Positions 8,827 to 18,619 of a DNA stretch of 64,000 nucleotides are shown here, in pieces. The notes under the pieces were generated by a model. The model was not told the origin of the DNA and did not search any database. It worked only from the letters and a program-made list of their open reading frames with translations. Source of the DNA: Paenibacillus pabuli NBRC 13638 (GTDB taxonomy: Bacteria > Bacillota > Bacilli > Paenibacillales > Paenibacillaceae); contig NZ_BCNM01000002.1 of NCBI RefSeq assembly GCF_001514495.1, positions 330,781 to 394,780 on the forward strand, in the 5' to 3' direction. Each line of letters begins with the position of its first letter. Within the stretch, counting starts at the first letter, position 1. Position numbers and translations under genes: made by a program.

Positions 8827-8879
8827 CCTTATTTTTATTAGGAAAATAAAGTAAGGTGCAAAGCCTCGGGTTGAACCAT
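8827..8879 (-). promoter_or_regulatory. Possible translational attenuator of the FusB-like gene
   Basis: A hairpin (CCTTA-c-TTTATT, loop TTCCT, AATAAA-aa-TAAGG; 8827-8856) pairs part of the AAGGGG ribosome site of the downstream gene. A 13-codon frame (ATG 8877-8879, stop 8838-8840) ends inside the hairpin loop, so a ribosome stalled on it could open the hairpin. No good ribosome site is seen for the leader. Leader-controlled translation is known for fus genes of staphylococci; application here is inference. The rest of the gap to 9369 shows no supported gene. Confidence 0.35.
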
Positions 8880-9369
8880 TATGTTGATGTTGATTCCAGG
8901 GCAAACGATCTCATTTTGTCGCGCCCTACACAAAGTCCGCCCCTATTCAGGCTTTGCGTAAGGCTTTCTAGCGAACGAGCAATCCGGCATCATCCATATT
9001 GCCACGTCATAACCCCCAATGCGATAGATATACCGGAATTATAACAGGATTGGGAGTGTATGGGCAACGGGCTTCGTTCCGATCTCCACTTTTCAGAAAT
9101 ATAGCCTACAAATTATACTTTATCTTTACATACCTCATATTCAATAATCCCATATCGACTGATGTCTCTAAGTATCCAACGATCTGGTTAAACGTAAAAA
9201 CATATTTGAGATCGATCCTGGATGTTTCCAGTTTAACGAAATCGCTTAACGTTCCTGTATTAACGACCCAGCGAATGCTGAGTGTGTCTGGTTGCTTCCT
9301 AGCTTCCCTGGAAATCATCTTCCAGACTAAAACATTACATCCTTCAAAACCTGTTGTTCTGCATAAAAA

Positions 9370-9921
9370 TCATGGCAAGTTATTCTTCGCAGTTATTCGA
9401 ACCATGTTCTTGCTGTTATTGGATTCCCAATGAACCTCCTTACCATATGCTTCACTAATTGCTCTTAACGGCAAATAAACTCTTCCATCTACCATTAATA
9501 CTTTACTCTTTAGTTCAATTTGCTTGTCGAACTCGGTAAAAGAGCTTTCCCCCACCTTAAAGGTTAACCTTGGCTTTGGATAATCATCTTTGTCGACATA
9601 TGCAAATATTACACTTTTGGCTTCGTTATCCCACCATATCCCTTTACCAGGCACATCGAAATCTAGTACATTCGTAATATAGGCTGGCGAAACGAGTATG
9701 TGGCCGTCAGAGATGATATAATCATTTGCCTCTACTAATTGAAATGTTTCCAAGTTAACTGTAACTTCAATTGATTTCTTGGGAGCTTCAGTACCTGCTT
9801 GAGTCTTTAGTTCTTTTTCATTAAGTAATATATTGATCTTTTTCGGTGCGCTTGTGGCTGTAAAAGTCATGGATACGCTCAATAACGTCAAAGCAAGGGT
9901 AACAACCATAATCTTCTTCAC
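9370..9921 (-). CDS. Secreted protein with copper-amine-oxidase-N-like domain
   Basis: About 183 residues. An N-terminal signal peptide (IMVVTLALTLLSVSMTF then ATSA) is followed by two short repeats of the stalk-like domain common in Paenibacillus surface proteins: ILVSPAYITNVLDFDV and RVYLPLRAISEAYGKEVHW. The second is the classical signature of that domain. The role is probably wall or surface binding; no enzyme domain follows. The start is uncertain: AGGAGG lies 11 bases before GTG at 9921 and 2 bases before GTG at 9930. Confidence 0.8.
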   Translation of the reverse strand: MKKIMVVTLALTLLSVSMTFTATSAPKKINILLNEKELKTQAGTEAPKKSIEVTVNLETFQLVEANDYIISDGHILVSPAYITNVLDFDVPGKGIWWDNEAKSVIFAYVDKDDYPKPRLTFKVGESSFTEFDKQIELKSKVLMVDGRVYLPLRAISEAYGKEVHWESNNSKNMVRITAKNNLP

Positions 9922-10020
9922 TTTGTCCACATCCTCCTATTGGCGAAATACTCATACTCTTAATCAACTCTCATAGTACCATTTTATTCAATTAAAGGTA
10001 ATATACTCCTATTCCACAAC

Positions 10021-10047
10021 AAAAAAGAAGCCACCTCCCTGGCCTTC
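10021..10047 (-). terminator. Terminator after the permease pair
   Basis: Minus strand: GAAGGCCA, loop, TGGCTTC, then TTTTTT. Stem with one bulge, about 60 bases downstream of the LplC-type permease. Confidence 0.65.
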
Positions 10048-10109
10048 CCCAGTTCAGCAACTCCTTTTTCGTAATCCTATTCTTTATTGATACGTAGGGC
10101 AGTACATCC

Positions 10110-10982
10110 CTACTCCTTCACAGCCCCAACCACGATCCCGGTTACAAAGTACCGTTGCAGGAACGGATACACGAGCAGGATCGGTAGCGCACTGATGAAG
10201 ATCTGTGAAGCCCGAATCGTCCGCTGGGAAAGATTGGCGACGAGTTCCGGGTCAAGCTTCGACATGTCGGCCTGCACAATGATGGTCTGCATGAAGGTTG
10301 CCAGTGGCAGCTTCTCCGCATCCCGCATGTAAATAATCCCGTCAAAATACGCGTTCCAATGACCAACCATCATGAACAGGGAAACTGTTGCAATAACGGG
10401 AATGGAGACCGGCAGATAAATTTTAATAAACGTCTGCAAGTGTCCTGCACCATCAATAAAGGCGGCTTCTTCCAGATCTTTCGGAACGGTACGGAAGAAA
10501 TTCAGCAGAAGAATGATGTTGAACACAGCAACCAGTCCTGGCAGGATCAAGGCCAGCAACGTGTTCATCAGGCCGAGCTTCAGAATCAGGATATATCCCG
10601 GAATGAGGCCACCGCTGAATAACATCGTGATCACAAAATACCAGAGATAGATGTTCCGTGCACGGAATACGCGCGTCTCCTTGGAGAGTGCATACGCGGC
10701 AATCGTATTGACGATTAACGCAAGTCCTGTACCCAGCACCGTCCGCTGGACGGACACCCACAAGGAAGATAGAAAGTTGGTATTCGCAAACGTCTTCGTG
10801 TACGCTTCTAATGTAAAACCAATCGGCCAGAGTGTAACCAGCCCGGCATTGGCAGGTGCAGATGCGCTAAGCGATACCATGAGCAAATGATATAACGGCA
10901 GCAGACAGAGCAGCGAAAGGATGGTCAGGAACACATTGTTGAATATGCTGAATATGCGATAAGGCATTGTTTTATGGTACAT
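10110..10982 (-). CDS. Carbohydrate ABC transporter permease, LplC/YtcP type
   Basis: 290 residues with six membrane helices. The EAA loop that contacts the ATPase is visible (EEAAFIDGAGHLQTFIKIYL then P), and the ending VTGIVVGAVKE is typical of LplC/YtcP proteins. It pairs with the LplB-type permease 15 bases upstream on the same strand. No ATPase gene lies nearby; in this family a shared ATPase (MsmX-like) encoded elsewhere usually serves. Facing genes encode a YesM/YesN-type two-component system and a binding lipoprotein, together an oligosaccharide uptake unit. Confidence 0.93.
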   Translation of the reverse strand: MYHKTMPYRIFSIFNNVFLTILSLLCLLPLYHLLMVSLSASAPANAGLVTLWPIGFTLEAYTKTFANTNFLSSLWVSVQRTVLGTGLALIVNTIAAYALSKETRVFRARNIYLWYFVITMLFSGGLIPGYILILKLGLMNTLLALILPGLVAVFNIILLLNFFRTVPKDLEEAAFIDGAGHLQTFIKIYLPVSIPVIATVSLFMMVGHWNAYFDGIIYMRDAEKLPLATFMQTIIVQADMSKLDPELVANLSQRTIRASQIFISALPILLVYPFLQRYFVTGIVVGAVKE

Positions 10983-10997
10983 CTGTCGTCATCCTTT

Positions 10998-11960
10998 CTA
11001 GAAAATTCTGTACCCTGCGAATCGGTAAGCCAGTCGATAGGAGATCACAATCAGGATCAGGCTGATCACCGACTTGAACAGATTCACAGCGGTAGCGAAG
11101 CTGAACTGCCCACTAAGCAGACCTTCTCTATACACAAACGTATCAATAATATCTCCTTGTTGGAAAATCAACGGACTATATAAGTTAAAGATCTGGTCAA
11201 AGTTGGCGTTGAGCACATTACCCAGTGCCAGAGTGGCAATTACGATGCCAATCGGAATCAGTGCCGGGATGGTAATAAACATTGTTTGTTTCCAGCGTCC
11301 CGCCCCATCCACTTCAGCCGCTTCATACAGCGCCGGATTAATACCGGACAATGCCGCGAGGAAGATGATTGTATTAAATCCAAATTCCTTCCAGACATCA
11401 CTCGCAATAACCGTGAATCGGAACCAGCTGCCATCGCCCAGGAAGAAAATCGGCTTAATGCCGAACACCGAGGTCAGGAACTGATTGACGATGCCCGTCT
11501 GGGCCAGAATATCGATCAGAATGCCTGATAACGTTACCCATGATAGAAAGTGGGGAAGATACACGAGCGTCTGAATCGTTCTTTTCAACGCCATCTTCCG
11601 TACCTCATTGAGCAATAAGGCGAAGACAAACGGAATGATCAAGTTCATGACGATCTTGGAGCAGGCAAAGAACAACGTGTTCCACGTAATTTGCAAGAAG
11701 TAATCATTTTCCCACATGTATCTGAAATGCTTCAATCCGACCCATTCGGAATCGAAAAAACCCAGTGCAGGTTTATAGTCTTGAAATGCCATCAAAATCC
11801 CGGACATCGGAATATACGAAAAAATAAAGACCATAATGGCCGCTGGCAGCACCATAAAGTGCAGAATCCATGGTTGTTTATAGCGTTTTTTTGTTTTTCT
11901 GTTCGGCTTGCTCCCAATGTCCGCCTGAGGTACCCGGTTAGCTTCCATATTAGCCTCCAT
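10998..11960 (-). CDS. Carbohydrate ABC transporter permease, LplB type
   Basis: 320 residues. A charged cytoplasmic start (KPNRKTKKRYKQPW) is followed by six helices with LPAAIMVFIFSYIPMSGILM as the family first-helix signature and an EAA loop (YEAAEVDGAGRWKQTMFITI). It forms the inner-membrane channel with the LplC-type partner. AGGAG lies 6 bases before ATG at 11960. Divergent from the sensor kinase at 12130, so the 170-base gap between them holds promoters for both directions; it likely responds to the response regulator. Confidence 0.93.
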   Translation of the reverse strand: MEANMEANRVPQADIGSKPNRKTKKRYKQPWILHFMVLPAAIMVFIFSYIPMSGILMAFQDYKPALGFFDSEWVGLKHFRYMWENDYFLQITWNTLFFACSKIVMNLIIPFVFALLLNEVRKMALKRTIQTLVYLPHFLSWVTLSGILIDILAQTGIVNQFLTSVFGIKPIFFLGDGSWFRFTVIASDVWKEFGFNTIIFLAALSGINPALYEAAEVDGAGRWKQTMFITIPALIPIGIVIATLALGNVLNANFDQIFNLYSPLIFQQGDIIDTFVYREGLLSGQFSFATAVNLFKSVISLILIVISYRLAYRFAGYRIF

Positions 11961-12129
11961 AGCGCGCTCCTGTTCCCAAAAAAAGTTTTTGTGTGTAATG
12001 GGGATCTCTGCTATAAATAGTATCAGGCATTTCTCAGGTCTGACTATATAACATTGTTAGGCTTGATAGTGTTTTGTTAGGAATATCATCGGAAGAGATT
12101 GTTCATACACGTATTTAAAGGAGACATTT

Positions 12130-13905
12130 ATGAATATATGGAAGCGCTTAATATCATTGGAGAAAACGACAAGATCCCGGTTTAGTCTGTTTGCCAAAAT
12201 AAACTGTTTAATTGTAGTTCTGTTCATCCCCATTATTATCATGTATACCTATTCGAACAACGTCACTTATGATGTTGTAAGCAAAGAGCTGCAGGTCTCC
12301 AATACGAAGCAGCTCACGTTTTTGTCCAGTCAGATCGATTCCCGTATTAATCAGATGATGGATTTCAGTATCATTCTTTCAAGAGATCCCAATGTCAGAG
12401 CATTTAATGGTTTGAACATATGGAATGATCGTTACGACAAGATGCAGACCCGATATGTCATTCAGGAAAAGCTGATGCTTCAAGCCGGGGTTACCGATAT
12501 ATGGCCTACCCGATATGCTGTGCATTCCCAGCAGAATCAAGACGTCATTGCCAACTACAAGGGACTATCCGGGTATGATGAAGATTACCTGAAAAGAAAT
12601 ATGAGCGGAAAATGGACATACGGTGATGGTGCTGAGTCAGAAGAGGAAATGAAATCCTTTTACTGGTTCTTTACGGATTCCTTGGCCCAGCCAGGAATGT
12701 TGACGGGAAGTAATCTGGTGATTGAAGCCAGCTTCAGTTATGAGAACATTCAGAACATGCTGGATACGTATAAGGAAGGTGGACAAGGTGATCCCTTCTT
12801 TTATCACAAAGGAAATTCGCCCATCCTGAACCGCAGTGCAGACAAGCAGCTGTCCGAAGAACTCATTCGTTATCTGGATGAACACTCGTCAGAGGATACC
12901 ACCCAGGATGTCGTCCAGCTGAACGGGAAGAAATATCTGGTGAGCTCGGTGAAGTCCTCCTATCTGGATTGGCATTTGGTTGATGTGGTACCACTCTATC
13001 AGATTCTGCAGCCGATCTCGCTCAGTCGGAACTTGTTCTATCTCTTTATGATTCTGCTGTTTGTAGTGGGCATTTCCGCTTCGATCCTGTTATATCGAAA
13101 CATTCAATATCCGATCAAAAAGCTGATCCAGGGCTTACGCCGCGTGCAGCGCGGAGATTATTCGGTACGTCTGCATAGCAAGGATCAGAATGAATTCTCG
13201 TTTTTGTTCCATCGATTCAATGATATGTCCCATCAGATTCAAGACCTGATCGAGAACGTGTTCCAGGAAAAGATCCGAGCCAAGGAAGCTACACTGAAAC
13301 AGTTACAGGCGCAGATCAATCCTCATTTTCTATATAACTGTCTTGGCTATATCATCAACATGGCCCAGATGAAGGACGAGCAAGCCGTCGTCTCCATGGC
13401 GCATAACCTCAGTGCCTACTATCGCTATACGACACGAGTGGAACGGGAGACATCTCCCCTGAAGGAAGAGATTAATCTGCTCATCAACTATTTGGATATC
13501 CAGAAGCTGCGCAATGGACGAATTGAATATCACATCGATATCCCTGAAGATATGCTCGCCCAGTCCGTACCGCGATTAATGCTTCAACCCATTGTGGAGA
13601 ATTCGGTCATTCACGGCGTCGCGAAGTCATATTCATCCGGTGAAATTCGAATTACTGGCGAGAGCTCGGATGGGTTCTGTAAAATTTACATCGATGACGA
13701 CGGACCCGGCATGAGCCCGGATCAGCTGGAGGCTTTGAATCTTAAAATGCAGCAGCCGCTGCAGGAGGAAATGGGCTGTGGCCTATGGAATACGAATCAG
13801 CGGATCATGCACCTGTACGGCAATCAGTCCTACCTTCTATTCGGCCCCTCCCCTCTCGGCGGATTCCGAACCGAAATGATCTGGGAGATCCCGAAAGAGG
13901 AATAA
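12130..13905 (+). CDS. Sensor histidine kinase, YesM type
   Basis: 591 residues. Membrane helix near residues 22-40, a large extracellular sensing domain, second helix near 300-320, HAMP region (YPIKKLIQGLRRVQRGDYSV), then the LytS/YesM-type kinase core with phospho-acceptor QAQINPHFLYNCLGYI and an ATP-binding domain (ENSVIHGVAKS, IDDDGPGM, GLWNTNQR). It senses an extracellular sugar or envelope signal and phosphorylates the AraC-type regulator that follows at 14189. Ribosome site AAAGGAG. Confidence 0.94.
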   Translation: MNIWKRLISLEKTTRSRFSLFAKINCLIVVLFIPIIIMYTYSNNVTYDVVSKELQVSNTKQLTFLSSQIDSRINQMMDFSIILSRDPNVRAFNGLNIWNDRYDKMQTRYVIQEKLMLQAGVTDIWPTRYAVHSQQNQDVIANYKGLSGYDEDYLKRNMSGKWTYGDGAESEEEMKSFYWFFTDSLAQPGMLTGSNLVIEASFSYENIQNMLDTYKEGGQGDPFFYHKGNSPILNRSADKQLSEELIRYLDEHSSEDTTQDVVQLNGKKYLVSSVKSSYLDWHLVDVVPLYQILQPISLSRNLFYLFMILLFVVGISASILLYRNIQYPIKKLIQGLRRVQRGDYSVRLHSKDQNEFSFLFHRFNDMSHQIQDLIENVFQEKIRAKEATLKQLQAQINPHFLYNCLGYIINMAQMKDEQAVVSMAHNLSAYYRYTTRVERETSPLKEEINLLINYLDIQKLRNGRIEYHIDIPEDMLAQSVPRLMLQPIVENSVIHGVAKSYSSGEIRITGESSDGFCKIYIDDDGPGMSPDQLEALNLKMQQPLQEEMGCGLWNTNQRIMHLYGNQSYLLFGPSPLGGFRTEMIWEIPKEE

Positions 13906-14003
13906 CGTTACACACTTCGCCTTTATTACAAATTCAACCTTTATATAAGGTCTTGTTTTAAAATAAAGGGTAAACTTTACGTGAACTACAGCGAAGGGTT
14001 GAA

Positions 14004-14111
14004 GGGATTCTGGAGAAGCGAAGCGCTCGCCTTTATCCCCGAATTTTCCCTTTAAATAAGGGATTCCAAAAAATCTGGGGATAACAGCGATCGAAAGAAC
14101 CCTTCTCGAAT
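14004..14111. repeat. Large imperfect hairpin between kinase and regulator genes
   Basis: Nested inverted repeats: GGATTC..GGAGAAG pairs with CTTCTC..AATCC on the outside; TTATCCCC (14033-14040) with GGGGATAA (14077-14084); CCCTT with AAGGG inside. Other short palindromes (CTTTATATAAGG) precede it. It looks like a dispersed intergenic element of Paenibacillus as I remember them; this needs a genome search. It may also tune expression of the regulator relative to the kinase. Confidence 0.5.
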
Positions 14112-14188
14112 CCGTAGCGACCTCGTTCACTAGAAGCATCCATTGATTTTAATATTAAGACTTATATACCACCAAGGAGACAAACAAC

Positions 14189-15796
14189 ATGCAAATGATC
14201 ATCGTAGACGATGAAGCACACTGGGTAGATAACCTTTCCATGACCAAGCCTTGGCATACGCTGGGGATCGAACAGGTGCACAAAGCATATTCGGCACACG
14301 AAGCACTTCAACTGATCGATACCCACCCTATCGATATTGTGATCTCGGATATTCAGATGCCTGAAATGACAGGTATTGAACTGATCGAACGGATCAGAGT
14401 CCGTGACAAAAAAATAAAATGTATTCTTTTATCGGGACATTCCGAATTTGATTATGCCAAAAAAGCCATCCAGTTCGAGGCTGTGGACTATCTGCTGAAG
14501 CCACCGACAGATGACGAATTAATGGGTGCCGTTCAGAAGGCCATCGATCAATTAAATAACGAATGGGAACTCGTCAGCTCACTAAAACGAACCCAATTTA
14601 CCCTTCGGGAGAATTTGCCGCATCTACGGGGGCGACTGCTCCTTGAAGCTTTGCAGGGACATCGAATTGCCTCCAGCGAATGGGCACGGAAACTTGCCAA
14701 TTACGATCTGCCCTTCCACGCCGGGGACTGTGCGTTAATGCTTGTACGTATGGAAGAAGAATTCGGCCAATATGACAATAATGATCAAACCTTGCTCGAA
14801 TATGCGGTCATCAATATGGCGGAAGAGATTATGGGTGAGTTTATGGAAGTGTGGGGCGTGAAGGAGGAGCATGGATATCTGGTGTTTCTGCTTCAACTGA
14901 AAGAGAACGATACCGACATTGGAAAAGAAACCATACTGGAGAAGCTTTCCGTACAACTTCAGTCCAAAGTTAAGCAGTTCCTGAAGGGTTCCCTCTCCAT
15001 TGTCATCACCGAGTGGTTCGCGTTTCCCGATCAGCTATATGATCGTTTTCGGCAGGCCTCTGCTTATTTCCGGCAAATTGTCGGCGACGAGCGTGAATTC
15101 GTTATGCGGGTCAGTGACGTAGAGAATCCGACAGCGCAAGGTCCGCTGGATGTCCTGTATACCCCACCCACTTTCATCCATCTGTTAGAGAGTGGTCAAT
15201 GGGATGCGGCAGAAGAAAAAATACTAGCCGTCTGTGCGGAGCTGGATGAGAAATGGTCGGAATCGTGGGAGCATTGTATGGAAGCTGGTTTTTTAATTAC
15301 GGCTTCGTTCACCAATCTCGCACACCGTAACAGACTGACGTTGACCAACTTAATGGGTGACGATATCGAGTGGCTGCAGAGCGGAGAAGCTTTTACCACC
15401 ATCAGTAAACTGCGCAAATGGTCGCTCAGTGTGCTTGGCAAACTCAAGGAAGGCACCTCCAACGAGATAAAGGACATCCGTTCGGAGTACGTCAGGAAGA
15501 TTCAGGAGTTTACGGATAAAAACCTGCATTTGGATGTTTCTTTGCGAGTACTGGCCGACCATGTTAATCTTCATCCGACCCATTTGTCCAAGATCTATAA
15601 AATTGAAACCGGAGAAGGTATCAGTGATTATATCTCGCGCCTGCGCATGGATCGGGCCTGTCACAAGCTCGTAACGACCACCAAAAAAGTATATGAAATC
15701 AGCATGGAGATTGGCTATATGGACCCAGCTTATTTTATCAAAGTGTTCAAGCGTCAATTCGGCGTCACGCCACAAGAATATCGGGATCAACATTAA
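14189..15796 (+). CDS. Response regulator with AraC-type output, YesN type
   Basis: 535 residues. N-terminal receiver domain with acidic DDE pocket at residues 7-9, phospho-acceptor D54 in IVISDIQMPEMTGIEL and the conserved lysine in DYLLKPP. A long linker follows, and the C-terminal about 100 residues are an AraC DNA-binding domain with two helix-turn-helix units (LDVSLRVLADHVNLHPTHLS and YEISMEIGYMDPAYFIKVFK). It receives phosphate from the kinase at 12130 and probably activates the flanking transporter genes. Ribosome site AAGGAG. Confidence 0.94.
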   Translation: MQMIIVDDEAHWVDNLSMTKPWHTLGIEQVHKAYSAHEALQLIDTHPIDIVISDIQMPEMTGIELIERIRVRDKKIKCILLSGHSEFDYAKKAIQFEAVDYLLKPPTDDELMGAVQKAIDQLNNEWELVSSLKRTQFTLRENLPHLRGRLLLEALQGHRIASSEWARKLANYDLPFHAGDCALMLVRMEEEFGQYDNNDQTLLEYAVINMAEEIMGEFMEVWGVKEEHGYLVFLLQLKENDTDIGKETILEKLSVQLQSKVKQFLKGSLSIVITEWFAFPDQLYDRFRQASAYFRQIVGDEREFVMRVSDVENPTAQGPLDVLYTPPTFIHLLESGQWDAAEEKILAVCAELDEKWSESWEHCMEAGFLITASFTNLAHRNRLTLTNLMGDDIEWLQSGEAFTTISKLRKWSLSVLGKLKEGTSNEIKDIRSEYVRKIQEFTDKNLHLDVSLRVLADHVNLHPTHLSKIYKIETGEGISDYISRLRMDRACHKLVTTTKKVYEISMEIGYMDPAYFIKVFKRQFGVTPQEYRDQH

Positions 15797-15904
15797 ACAA
15801 CATAATAGAGTCCTATCGAAACTAACAAACTCATATAGATGCCCTCCCGCCCAAATTGGTACAGTTACACTTGTAAAGATCATACATCGTAGGGGGATTG
15901 AACA

Positions 15905-17587
15905 ATGATCAAATTCAAAACATGGTGGTCACTGCTCATGGTTATCGCACTCATCACGATCACTGCGTGCGGCGGTGGCGATACAGCCAGTGACAATGGT
16001 ACCAAAGATGATACACCGGCGACCGTCGGTTCAGCTGAAGCAGAAGCTGCTTTTGCCAAAGGTAAATACGACCCACCCATCGAATTCAGTTCGGTTTTGA
16101 TGCCGAAGAAATACGTTCAAGGGGATACCAAAGAAAATAACGTTCACGATCGCTGGATGCTGGAAACGCTGGGTATGAAGCATAAAGATACCTGGTATCC
16201 GGCCAATGACGATCAATACAGACAAAAGCTGCAGCTGGCTATCGCCTCTGGCGAGAAGCTGCCTGATTTCGTAACTGTACCAACGAACGCAGTACTCACC
16301 AATCAACTGATCGACTCCGGTCAATTCATCGCCATCGATGAGTTGTTCGACAAGTATGCGAATAAAACGCTCAAGGACCATGCGGCCGCGCATCCCGAGC
16401 TGTGGTACCCGTTCACCAAGGACGGCAAGAAATACAATATGCCAATCATGGAGTATACCGATAATGACGATACCCTGCTCTGGCTTAGAGAAGACTGGAT
16501 GGAGAAGCTGAACCTCGAAGCTCCGAAGACCATCGCAGACCTTGAGAACATCATGGACAAATTCAAGAACGAGAACCCGGATGGCCTGTCCCCGGATAAA
16601 GTGTTCCCACTGGCGATCTCGCTGAAAAATAGCACCAATACCTGGATGGGTCAGCTCGACTGGTTATTCGGTGCATACGGCACAATCCAGGAACAATGGA
16701 ACAAAGATGCCAATGGTAATCTGGAGTATGGCTCTGTTAATCCCGGAGCAAAACAAGCCCTTGCCAAGCTGAGTGAATGGATGGATAAAGGATATATCCA
16801 TACCGACTCCGCCCTGTGGGACGAAGGTAAAGCCGCCGAGAGCTGGACCGCTGGCAAAGCGGGCATCCTGCCTGGAGCGAACTGGGTACCCGACTGGCCT
16901 GCACCCGATCTGCTCAAGAACGTACCTGGCGCGAAATACAAAGCCTACCCCGTTCCTGCTGGCCCAGACGGCAAAATCGGCACGAAGTGGCAGAACTCTG
17001 GCGTCAACGCCAGTATCATGATCAACAAAGATGCGAAGCATCCGGAAGCGATTTTCCTGTACTACAACTACCTGCTCGATAACCTGGCGAACCCGGCTGC
17101 GGGCAGTCCATATGAGTACGGCTTTGCCAAAGGATACGACTGGGATATCATTGACGGTAAACCGACCAGTGACAAAGAGAAGATCAAAGACTTCTCCAAC
17201 GAATTCCCGTTCCTGACCGGCCCGGCCCGTATTCCGGATCTGTACATGAAGACACTTGTAAAACTGGCTAACGGCGAGAAGCCCGAAACGCCTTACGAGA
17301 AACAAATGGCCGAGTTCCGCAAACCCGAAAACTGGGCCGCTGCCAAAGTCGTGATGTCACAGATCGACATTCGTAAGCAAAACTACTTTACTGGCGCTGC
17401 AACGCCAACCATGGTATCCAAATGGAACCTGCTCCGCCAGTCCGAGATGGAAACCTTCAACAAAATCATTTACGGCCAACTGCCGATTGATGCCTTTGAC
17501 CAATTCGTTGCCAACTGGAAATCCAATGGCGGAGATCAGATCACCCAAGAAGTGAATGATTGGTTTAAGTCGGTAAGTGCGAAGTAA
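15905..17587 (+). CDS. Sugar-binding lipoprotein of the ABC transporter, LipO type
   Basis: 560 residues, typical of the long solute-binding lipoproteins that pair with LplB/LplC. The signal peptide has lipobox ITAC (LMVIALITITACGGG), so it is membrane-anchored outside the cell. Inner segments such as LLWLREDWMEKLNLEAPKTI and FLYYNYLLDN are family signatures. Substrate unknown, probably an oligosaccharide. It follows the regulator by 108 bases with ribosome site AGGGGG and is followed by a clear terminator. Confidence 0.93.
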   Translation: MIKFKTWWSLLMVIALITITACGGGDTASDNGTKDDTPATVGSAEAEAAFAKGKYDPPIEFSSVLMPKKYVQGDTKENNVHDRWMLETLGMKHKDTWYPANDDQYRQKLQLAIASGEKLPDFVTVPTNAVLTNQLIDSGQFIAIDELFDKYANKTLKDHAAAHPELWYPFTKDGKKYNMPIMEYTDNDDTLLWLREDWMEKLNLEAPKTIADLENIMDKFKNENPDGLSPDKVFPLAISLKNSTNTWMGQLDWLFGAYGTIQEQWNKDANGNLEYGSVNPGAKQALAKLSEWMDKGYIHTDSALWDEGKAAESWTAGKAGILPGANWVPDWPAPDLLKNVPGAKYKAYPVPAGPDGKIGTKWQNSGVNASIMINKDAKHPEAIFLYYNYLLDNLANPAAGSPYEYGFAKGYDWDIIDGKPTSDKEKIKDFSNEFPFLTGPARIPDLYMKTLVKLANGEKPETPYEKQMAEFRKPENWAAAKVVMSQIDIRKQNYFTGAATPTMVSKWNLLRQSEMETFNKIIYGQLPIDAFDQFVANWKSNGGDQITQEVNDWFKSVSAK

Positions 17588-17618
17588 GATTGGGATTTTG
17601 GAAAAGTAGAGAGTTAAA

Positions 17619-17660
17619 AACCAGCCGAAGAGTGTAACTTACCGCTTCGGCTGGTTTTAT
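17619..17660 (+). terminator. Terminator of the binding-protein gene
   Basis: AACCAGCCGAAG pairs with CTTCGGCTGGTT (12 bp), followed by TTAT. Confidence 0.85.
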
Positions 17661-17691
17661 TTAGATAGAGATTAAGGTCGCTTCCCCTGAC

Positions 17692-18018
17692 TTATGGGTT
17701 CGCGTTAATGGTTTGATCAGCCTTTGCATTTGTCTCCTCAAACATCGACTGGCCCAATAAGGAAACTGTGAGCTGAATGCCGTCCCTCAGTCCTTGCATG
17801 TACAAGCGCTCATTCTCTATCCCTTTGGTGACAATGTATCGGCTCTCCCACTCAGCATATTTAGATGTCTGCTCCATATCCTTGCCAGCAAACAATCCTT
17901 CGAACGCTTCATCGGTTTCCTCACGTACACGACTCAGTTCAGGATCATGTTCAATTAGAGCAGACACCTCATCCAGCCTTGCCTGAATCGCTTGTTGCAT
18001 CCACGGTGGAAAATCCAT
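17692..18018 (-). CDS. Unknown acidic helical protein
   Basis: About 108 residues, largely helical and acidic (FPPWMQQAIQARLDEVSALI, ELSRVREETDEAFEGLFAG). No family recognised with certainty. ATG at 18018 chosen because AGGAG lies 5 bases upstream; an upstream in-frame ATG lacks a site. It follows a 61-residue Spo0E-like gene by 36 bases on the same strand, so the two are probably co-transcribed. The function may relate to the same regulatory step, which is a guess from linkage. Confidence 0.7.
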   Translation of the reverse strand: MDFPPWMQQAIQARLDEVSALIEHDPELSRVREETDEAFEGLFAGKDMEQTSKYAEWESRYIVTKGIENERLYMQGLRDGIQLTVSLLGQSMFEETNAKADQTINANP

Positions 18019-18054
18019 AGCTTCTCCTCCCCTACGCATTATGTACTTCGCTCA

Positions 18055-18240
18055 TCACCGTACCAATCGGCTATGTCTTGTTTTCATTTCACTTACTTGT
18101 GCCACCAGTTCATCCACCCTGCGACTCTGTTCCTGAACTGCAGGATTGTCCCACAACGGTATCGCTTGCTTCAAGGATGCCTCACCAAGCTGATCAAGCT
18201 TGCGCCGTTCCTCTTCCAATAAGTCAAGCAACCGGCTCAT
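18055..18240 (-). CDS. Small Spo0E-like protein (tentative)
   Basis: 61 residues, helical hairpin-like with QEQSRRVDELVAQV near residues 36-49, which resembles the S-x-x-x-D motif of Spo0E-family aspartyl-phosphate phosphatases that dephosphorylate Spo0A. The match is partial (LD replaced by VD), so the family call is tentative. AGAGG lies 7 bases before ATG. It is upstream of, and probably in one transcript with, the 108-residue gene. Confidence 0.5.
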   Translation of the reverse strand: MSRLLDLLEEERRKLDQLGEASLKQAIPLWDNPAVQEQSRRVDELVAQVSEMKTRHSRLVR

Positions 18241-18619
18241 ACACGCACCTCTCTAATGGGTCTAAACTGCACTAGATGTTAGCAGTCATTTTAATGCATT
18301 AATCTTTTCAGAATGAAGTATATTTTCTCATTTCGTACTAATTGTACAAGAAAATATTAGTATTTAAATGCGAATTCCGAATTAAAATAAACAATTGATT
18401 AATTTCCTTAACAGCGACAAAACGCTTCTGTTGTCCAAGTATTATTTTTTCTCCTAACACAGTCTCTTTTGACCCCATAAGAGCAATTATTCTCTAAAAA
18501 GATCTGCATTATCGACATCAATACGGCTGCACTAAATTAATCTTTACACCATCAAGGAAAAGATACTCCATAGCGTGAAAATATCGTTATATCAAGCACA
18601 AAGCTAATTGAATACAGTA
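18241..18619. other. AT-rich gap before the cassette region
   Basis: No supportable gene on either strand. It marks the border between backbone and the AT-rich minus-strand cassette stretch. A promoter for the 18055-18240 gene presumably lies at its left end. I see no complete cassette site here. Confidence 0.5.
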
